This document shows, in pieces, positions 57,605 to 64,000 of a stretch of 64,000 bases of DNA. The DNA is taken from positions 69,789,947 through 69,853,946 of the forward strand of contig OX336391.1 in NCBI GenBank assembly GCA_946902985.2. The letters run 5' to 3'. Both the position numbers and the translations under genes were made by a program. The stretch's first letter is position 1; the number at the start of each line of letters is the position of its first letter. The stretch comes from Meconema thalassinum. Its lineage: Eukaryota; Arthropoda; Insecta; Orthoptera; Tettigoniidae. The notes under the pieces are model-generated. The model did not search any database. It had not been told where the DNA came from and was given only the letters and a program-made list of their open reading frames with translations.

Positions 57605-58432
57605 CTGTCGACCAAAGTATTATGTGCACTCGAGTTTGAAGGATGTTTGTGAAGTAACCAATAGACCGACATAAAATCCAATAACATCATTATTTTCGTC
57701 GTTCTATTGTACGTTAGCTCATGTAGGTTTGGAATTTTTAGTTTATATTTTAATATTTTTTGTCGCAGTTGGAGCACAAAAAGTGCACGTTTTTAAGCGT
57801 GTTTCAACCATGCGTCACATGTAAGAATTATTATCTCAAAAACCCGTCATCGGATCGAATTCAAATTTTAACACAATATATATTGGAATGTCGTATAACT
57901 GGTTTATTAATTTCAAAATTTTGCGTGTCCAAGAAAAAAAGTTGTTATCATTTTTGTAAGGTAACTTTTTCTCGGCTCGAGGTGGTTGGAAAATGTAGTT
58001 CTTGGTCGCGATGTAATCCTTATACATCAAAAAGTTATGCTGTATGACTTTAAAATACGTAAATGAATTCACTTATTTTGTATCGGTTTGTATTTGAACG
58101 GGGAAATAAGACCTCGCCACGCTCGGCCGTGATGGGCTCCATCTCAGCAACGCTGTACAGCTTACCCCGGGGCGGCTAGCTGGTGAACGATGCGTTATTT
58201 CTGCCTAAAAATACAAACCGATATAAAATAAGTGAGTTAATTTACGCTTTTCACTTTTTGTGTTCCAACTGCGCCAAAAAATATTAAAACATAAATTTAA
58301 AATTCCAAACTTACATGAGCTAACGTAAAATAGAACGACGAAAATGATGATGTTATTGGATTTTATGTAGGTCTATTGGTTACTTCATAAACAACCTTCA
58401 AACTCGAGTACAAATAATACTTTGGTCGACAG
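57605..58432. mobile_element. Long-inverted-repeat (foldback/MITE-like) element, one arm interrupted
   Basis: The ends are CTGTCGACCAAAG and its inverse, bounded by TA on each side (57603-57604 and 58433-58434). The left arm, 57605-57793, pairs with about 58247-58432. Pairing resumes at 58055-58096 with 58208-58246. The right arm is therefore continuous (about 225 bp), while the left carries about 260 bp of extra sequence at 57794-58054. The loop (58097-58207) is GC-rich, with 'CTTACCCCGGGGCGGCTAGC'. TA borders suggest a Tc1/mariner-type non-autonomous element. No transposase is encoded. Confidence 0.82.
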
Positions 58433-58596
58433 TAGTATACAGTATTTCGAACTAATTAAGACATTCCGATATTACCAACTTAATTTCGTCACTATTCTAG
58501 ATAGGTTCATATACTGTAGATTAATCATTGGCATGAATCTTAATTTTAAGAAAAGTAGGCTCTTTAGTTCGGCACGGAACTTCTTGTTCCATCTGA

Positions 58597-58873
58597 CTAT
58601 GTGGGAAGCGGCTAACTGGTAGCATGCTGAACTTCTATGCCCTAGGTCGCTGGTTCAAAACCGGCCAAAGTCGTCGGATTTTCTAAGAGCGCTAAAAATC
58701 CCTCAGCATGCTTTCCTTCGGAGGGGATGTTCCAACGTTCATTTCAAGTTGCTGGTTGCGGTGGAATCTAGCAGCCAAGTTCACAGTAGGTGTCGTTGAC
58801 GGTAGTATTTGGTACAAAATTAGGTACTACTACTTAAAATTGACCTTCTGCAGACCTTACCTGAATTAGAGAC
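58597..58873 (+). mobile_element. tRNA-derived SINE
   Basis: tRNA-like head 'AGCGGCTAACTGGTAGCATG' (A box) and 'TCGCTGGTTCAAAACCGG' (B box). A body follows with 'CATGCTTTCCTTCGGAGG' and 'GAATCTAGCAGCC'. The head keeps tRNA spacing. The 3' end runs to the inverted family A sequence. No clear target duplication. Confidence 0.7.
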
Positions 58874-58985
58874 TAATACAGTCATCACAATTAACACCGT
58901 TTATCAGACAGATTCTACACACACCCAATGTACACGGGGTTACATGACCACGTTGTCGCAGCCCCTAAACTGAGGAACCAACCAA
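58874..58985 (-). repeat. Repeat family A start, inverted copy
   Basis: Reverse complement of 23968-24081 with about ten differences, including 'TCAGTTTAGGGGCTGCGACA'. Only the first 115 bp of the family is present here. Confidence 0.85.
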
Positions 58986-58989
58986 CATC

Positions 58990-61130
58990 TCTGCGAGAGA
59001 TAAAATTTTGCGTGAAGAAGTAACAGACTGTTAGATAGTTACACATCAGTTCCAAACCTTGCATAAGGACATTGTGATCAAAAGTATAAAAATGAACCCC
59101 AAATATGACAAGAAAGTTACCATCCCCATAAGACAATAAAATGTTAAAAATATGCATAGAAAGACGAAAAAAGGTTAATTAACCTCCAATTGTAAAATAC
59201 ATTCTCGCAATAAATGAGGTCTGATCCACCTACGAAAACCTGCATATTTCGCCTATTTTAGCCTATCCTCTAGTCTGCCCGGTGAAATCTACCTCCGCCT
59301 TCCGGCGTGCCGAGAGGATTTTTTTTTTTATTGGTCACGTGTTAATTTACTTGTGTTGATTTGTGTGAGAAGTCCTAAGTTTTTAGGCAGTAAATGTTGC
59401 TACGGCAATTTGATTCCAATTTCACACGGAAATTTTGTGTTGTTTATATTAGGTCTAGGAAGTTTCGGTTTAATTTTAAGTATTGTAGTTGTGTTCCCCC
59501 GTGTCGGTCTAGCTCTTAGAAATGTGGATTCGTTGTCTGAATGATTATTCTGGATGATGACGAATCACGCATTCAAAGTACACATCGTGATGCATGTAGG
59601 ACGACACACGCACATACATAGTCACTTTTGTTATTTTTCTTTTGGGACACTTGATCCATGTAATTAATCTCTCCAGAGATTTTGGCCTCGTTTTGGCATT
59701 TTTATTAAATGGGAGTCAGATGGGAGTTTTATTTTGTTAATTGTTGAGTGTAAATATGGTGATTTGTTTATTAAATTCATTTATTTTAACCCTGGCTTCA
59801 CTCTTTCCTGCATGTTATTTTGTTATATGTTACCCTGCAAGTTAATGAAGCGCCTTGACAACAACTTACGATATGAACCGATACACCCCCCGAAACTGAG
59901 TCTCATATGCTTCTTTGCAAGGGTTCAGTATGTACTGAGTGTTTCTTGTTTTTGTAACTGGGTGGGATTTGTTGTTGTTGTTCTGAAATTATGGTTATTG
60001 GTTTATTTATTTTAAGAATTAAATAATTTAATGAAAGCCGTATATATATATATATTGGGATATTATTTAAATGTCTGTTCGACTTACGATCCTGGCAATT
60101 ATTATTAATGGGACTTTAAGCTCTCTGACATAAATTGAATATATGTGTCATCCGGTAGGTGTTTCAACAATATCTGTATGTGTCTCCAGGTAATGATCAA
60201 GGTCATTTTCTTTAGCTTGTTGACTCTGGATAAGTAAGTACTTGCTGATAATTTAGGTATAAGAATTGGTAATCATGCTCCGTCGTAATGGGATGAGTGT
60301 GATATGAATTACAGGAAATGGTTGGTATGTCGATGAATTGTGCATTTTAAGGGTATTTATGTGTTTGTGTATAGGCTTTTTAATGTATTCCTATTTATAT
60401 TATGGAATAATTTGGGGAAATTTTGTGGGTGGTAACTTGTAATGTATTTTATTTTGGGTGTATTTGCTGTTATTTATGGGCGTGCGATAGTTGTTATGTA
60501 TTCCTTGAACTGAGATGTACGTGTGGTCAGCTGTTTTATCGTTATTTAGTCTTCTTGGGTGATTTCTTGTTATTTTGGATTTTGTGCTAGTTTTTTTGGT
60601 GTTCGTGTCTCTAAACGTTGCTCGTAAATTTACTAAATGAGTTGTGAACGGATGTATGATGCAGGATTATTGCCAACTTTCTCTATGTGAATTAATTTTG
60701 TTTGGCTTAAAGAACTCTCTTTTATCAGTTGGGGCGGTTGTTATTTCACCATTTTTAATCTTTTGTTGGTCAATCCATGTTTTCTTATTATTTTCTAACG
60801 AACCTCGCGTTTAAAGGTTATTATACTTACAAGCTAAGTCAATTTCATTTTTATTGTAAAATGGTGTGGATTTTATTTCGGATAGGTCCTGCGTTTTAAA
60901 ACTGATTGCCTTATTTGCTCAAAAATTATGTCAATTATTGTCATAAATTGTTTTTGTTGTATACATTTCTAAATTTTAAAATATTCCATTACGTTTTCTG
61001 GCCTAGTTTATTGTGATTTCAGTTTATTAATTCTGGACTTGTCTGCGTTGAAGATTCTTGCTGGAAGTGAAAATATCCAAGGGCCCGGATAATGGAACCT
61101 ACATCAAGAAACTGGAAACGGCTCCGTACT
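58990..61130. other. No gene recognised; T-rich sequence
   Basis: About 2.1 kb of T-rich sequence with a short (TA)n at about 60040-60056. Open frames at 59353 and 59734 are hydrophobic and short, as expected from T-rich DNA. Nothing identifiable. Confidence 0.45.
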
Positions 61131-61143
61131 CAACTTGAGAAGA

Positions 61144-61340
61144 AGAAGAAGAAGGAAGATTGTAGTTTAACGTGACCGTGAATCTTGTGATTATGATCCA
61201 CGGGACCTCCTTTTTACGTGGAATCCGAACCACGGGACATGGCATTTCACTTCGAAAATCTCACATGCATTGACCGGGAATCGAAATCGGACCGCCTTGG
61301 TGAGAGGCATACAGCTAGACCGCTGAGCCACCACGCCCCC
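61144..61340 (-). mobile_element. tRNA-derived SINE with 12-bp target duplication
   Basis: On the minus strand from 61340 the head reads 'GGCGTGGTGGCTCAGCGG' (A box) and 'CGATTTCGATTCCCGG' (B box). The body contains 'AAATGCCATGTCCCGTGG' and ends in a (CTT)n tail. The direct repeat AACTTGAGAAGA at 61132-61143 and 61341-61352 bounds it. Typical of a recent retroposon insertion. Confidence 0.88.
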
Positions 61341-61352
61341 AACTTGAGAAGA

Positions 61353-61586
61353 TGTCATGACTATGTATCATTATTGTTATCTATTGTTTCTGTTTTCTGA
61401 AAGGACTGTACCCATGTAGGATGCATGTTTGACTTTGGCACGTATGGTATATTGGGATGGTATTACTGTAACAACTACTATGGATCTAGCTGCAAGAAGT
61501 TGAAAATGGTGCTAAATTTTGAATGGACTTTGGCAACGAAGATTTTAATATACCACTTATTTGATTTAATGCATGTTATGTGATAT
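61353..61586. other. No gene recognised
   Basis: Short AT-rich spacer between the SINE and repeat R450. Nothing identifiable. Confidence 0.4.
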
Positions 61587-62038
61587 AAAAAACTGTTTGC
61601 TACGAAGTTGAGGAACAGGAAATGTACAATTTATAGGATTTACAGTTCTACGTTGGCTTGGTTCTTAACCATCGCCAAGGTTGACGGGCGGGAGTCTGAA
61701 GCAATTCTATTTGCTTCAACTGTAAGTACCCTGATTTGTGTCTTGCGGGAAGTACATATGACCTGCGATCATTGCTGTGATAGTACATTGGGTCGCCGCT
61801 AGATGTCAGCTGTGACCGGTCGCACTCGGTAGGTAGACTGATACGAGCTCCGCCTAGTGGAAAATTTTGTACTAGTCTCCTCGTGGTTCGAACTGGTTGT
61901 ACTTTAAAATGTCGACGGTGATTGTGTTTCATCAAAAGAAGGTCGTTTATTATTAATTGTAATAAAAAGATTGGTGTTAGACTTTCATGGAGACAAGACG
62001 CAAAATGAGACCGCGGGTCAGATCGTCGGAAAACCAAT
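61587..62038 (+). repeat. 450-bp repeat R450, copy 2
   Basis: Same sequence as 45204-45656 with few differences. It ends at ACCAAT, directly against the 3' end of the RTE-like LINE, which therefore appears to have inserted into this repeat. Confidence 0.85.
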
Positions 62039-64000
62039 GTTGTTGTTTGAGTCTTCAGTCTTTTGACTGGTTTGATCCCGCTCTCCATGCCTCCCTGTCC
62101 TGAGCTAATCGTTTCATCTCTACATAGCTACCACACCCTACATCCGAGGCAATCTGTTTAACATATTCTAACCTTGGTCTACCCCTACAGTTCTTGTCCT
62201 CGACCCTTCCTTCCATAACTAAGCTTGCTATTCCTGGGTGTCTTAGTATGTGTCCTACCAACCTATCTCTTCTCTTCATTAGCAGTCGCCAGAAACATCT
62301 CTCCTCTCCCACTCGTCTTAATACCTCTTTGTTTGTAACCCTATCTACCCATCTGATCTTCATCATTCTCCTGTAACACCACATTTCAAATGCTTCAATT
62401 CTCCTCTTTTCTGCTGCACCAATAGTCCAAGTTTCACTTCCATAGAGCGCCACACTCCAGACAAAGGCTTTCAAAAATGACTTCCTAATACCTAAATCTA
62501 TATTCGATGTCAGCAGATTCCTTTTTTGTAGAAATGCTTTTCTTGCCTGAGCCAACCTACTTTTTATATCCTCTTTGCTTCGTCCATCACTGGTTATTCT
62601 GCTTCCTAAGTAACAGAAGTCTCCTACTTCCTTCAGCTTTTCACCTGCCAATTTGATCTCCTTAGAGGTTTCTGATTTATTTCGGCTGCATTCCAGTATT
62701 TTTGTTTTACATTTATTAATTTTCATCATGAAATCTTTCCGTAAGACAGAGTCCATACCATTCAAAAACTCATTCAAATCCTCAGGCTTGTCAGCTAAGA
62801 TGACGATGTCATCAGCAAATCTCAGAGTTGAAATTATTTCTCCTTGAACCTTCACTCCCACTTTAAATTTTTCTCTAATTTCCTTCATTGCTTGTTCAAT
62901 GTAAAGATTGAAAAGTATGGGTGATAAGTTGCAGCCTTGCCTTACACCTTTCTGAATACCAGCTTCTCTCTCATGTCCTTCAACTCGAATGACTGCTGTC
63001 TGGTTTCTGTATAGATTGTATATCACCCTCCTATCCCTGTACTTTATTCCAATCGATTTCAAAATGTCAAACAATTTAGTCCAATCAACGTTATCAAAAG
63101 CCTTTTCTAAGTCTACAAATGCCATGAACGTTCTCTTATCTTTCCTTATTCTACCTTCCAAAATCAGCCTAAGACTTAGTACAGCTTCCCTTGTACCTAC
63201 ATTTCTCCTGAAACCAAACTGGTCTTCACCCAACTCCGTTTCTATCTGGCTCTCAATCCTCTTGTAAATAATTCTAGACAGGATCTTTGAAGCATGAGTA
63301 ATCAAGCTGATTGTACGGTAATCTTCACATCTGTCAGCTCCCACTTTCTTTGGTATAGGGATGATTACATTCTTCTTGAAATCAGGGGGTACCTCACCTG
63401 TCTCATAAATCCTACACACCAAGTGAAATAACCTGATCAGACCTTCATCTCCTATGCAGCGTAGCAACTCAATCGGTATATCATCTATGCCTGGTGCTTT
63501 GTTCCTGCTTAAGTCTTCCAAAGCTCTATCAAATTCTGATCTCAATATTAAATCTCCTTTCGCATCCTCATCAATTTCCTCCTCCCTTTCCATTACATGA
63601 TTCTCAATCTCCATTCCCTTATACAAACTCTCTATGTCAGCTTTCCATCTCTCAACCTTTTCTTCCCTATCTGTTAGAGGCTTTCCATTTGTGTCCTTAA
63701 TATTACAGCACTTAGTCTTCTTTTCCCCAAAAGTATTCTTAATCCTTCGATAAGCTGTGTCTACTTTTCCTAATTTCAGACAATTTTCTATACCTGCACA
63801 TTTCTCTTTCAACCATTCTTCTTTCGCTTCCTTGCACTTCTTGTTAACCTCATTTCTCAGACGTCTGTATTCTGCTTTCCCCTTTTCATCTCTTACATTC
63901 TTGTGCTTCCGCCTTTCATCCATCAATTCTAGTATATCCTGAGTGATCCACGGTTTTCTACCTATTCTCTCTTTCCTACCAATGTTTTCTTCTGCGGATT
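62039..64000 (-). mobile_element. RTE-like LINE, 3' part, running off the right edge
   Basis: A non-LTR retrotransposon on the minus strand whose 3' end, with a short (CAA)n tail, lies at 62039. The 3' untranslated region is almost absent. The end 'AGTCAAAAGACTGAAGACTC' is one I associate with a LINE family common in insects. The 5' part lies beyond the window. Confidence 0.85.
62055..64000 (-). CDS. LINE reverse transcriptase ORF, open, 5' end outside window
   Basis: The reading frame is open from the window edge to a stop at about 62055. The first Met inside is at 63926 (623 aa from there), but the frame continues upstream as SAEENIGRKERIGRKPWITQ, so that Met is not the start. Reverse transcriptase motifs from that Met are RNKAPGIDDIPIELL (141-155), IPIPKK (190-195), FVDLEKAFDNVDW (270-282), GVRQGCNLSPILFNLY (327-342) and the active site FADD (370-373). 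FADD in place of YADD is usual in this clade. The C-terminal part has ALYGSETWT and MKRRDRLVGHILRH, typical of these enzymes. No internal stop over more than 640 codons suggests a young copy. Confidence 0.92.
   Translation of the reverse strand, partial: SAEENIGRKERIGRKPWITQDILELMDERRKHKNVRDEKGKAEYRRLRNEVNKKCKEAKEEWLKEKCAGIENCLKLGKVDTAYRRIKNTFGEKKTKCCNIKDTNGKPLTDREEKVERWKADIESLYKGMEIENHVMEREEEIDEDAKGDLILRSEFDRALEDLSRNKAPGIDDIPIELLRCIGDEGLIRLFHLVCRIYETGEVPPDFKKNVIIPIPKKVGADRCEDYRTISLITHASKILSRIIYKRIESQIETELGEDQFGFRRNVGTREAVLSLRLILEGRIRKDKRTFMAFVDLEKAFDNVDWTKLFDILKSIGIKYRDRRVIYNLYRNQTAVIRVEGHEREAGIQKGVRQGCNLSPILFNLYIEQAMKEIREKFKVGVKVQGEIISTLRFADDIVILADKPEDLNEFLNGMDSVLRKDFMMKINKCKTKILECSRNKSETSKEIKLAGEKLKEVGDFCYLGSRITSDGRSKEDIKSRLAQARKAFLQKRNLLTSNIDLGIRKSFLKAFVWSVALYGSETWTIGAAEKRRIEAFEMWCYRRMMKIRWVDRVTNKEVLRRVGEERCFWRLLMKRRDRLVGHILRHPGIASLVMEGRVEDKNCRGRPRLEYVKQIASDVGCGSYVEMKRLAQDREAWRAGSNQSKD

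Noticed and set aside
58550..58562. GAAAAGTAGGCT resembling the family B hairpin arm
   Set aside because: Only one arm is present, with no neighbouring family B sequence.

Overview
This window is repeat-rich, AT-rich eukaryotic DNA, almost certainly from an arthropod. No host protein gene with a recognisable exon structure is visible. Nearly every sequence that can be named is a mobile element or tandem repeat. The mix is a mariner, several tRNA-headed SINEs, CR1/jockey-like and RTE-like LINEs, Ty3/gypsy elements, a Penelope-like fragment and a Polinton-type polymerase. Several SINE bodies and tails, and the RTE-like LINE at the right edge, look like families I associate with large polyneopteran insect genomes such as orthopterans or stick insects. 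That placement is from memory and uncertain.

Layout. 1-3.1 kb: decayed protein-primed family B DNA polymerase (minus). 4.67-6.55 kb: 148-bp satellite. 6.6-10.0 kb: 164-bp satellite carried inside two head-to-tail elements. 10-14.8 kb: mostly unassigned, with small duplications. 14.8-19.6 kb: SINEs and a dead mariner. 21.0-21.7 kb: hAT-type non-autonomous element with an 8-bp target duplication. 22.5-24.0 kb: LINE endonuclease fragment. 24.0-25.1 kb: repeat family A. 25.1-29.2 kb: left copy of a gypsy element ('gypsy-A'). 29.3-43.3 kb: a long LTR retrotransposon ('element L') with 3.36-kb LTRs, a Lys-type primer site and only a gag. Its 5' LTR is split by a LINE whose ORF carries a 2A-like peptide. 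43.8-44.2 kb: Penelope-like endonuclease. 44.3-45.7 kb: repeats. 45.8-52.8 kb: right copy of gypsy-A, more complete but interrupted by a SINE exactly at the RT active-site codons. 52.8-57.6 kb: tandem repeats, microsatellites and repeat family B. 57.6-58.4 kb: interrupted long palindrome. 58.6-61.3 kb: two SINEs and sparse sequence. 61.6-62.0 kb: second copy of a 450-bp repeat. 62.0-64 kb: open reading frame of an RTE-like LINE running off the edge.

Nesting gives a relative history. Gypsy-A copies are old and broken. Element L inserted later: a GTAC target duplication is still visible and its LTRs differ by only about 2% where I counted. The 2A LINE then inserted into its 5' LTR. A SINE (7-bp duplication) and a 188-bp hairpin element (12-bp duplication) hit the two gypsy-A copies independently. 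The most interesting objects are element L, the 2A LINE, the 188-bp hairpin insertion, the interrupted palindrome and the satellite-bearing elements. None amounts to a demonstrated new functional system.
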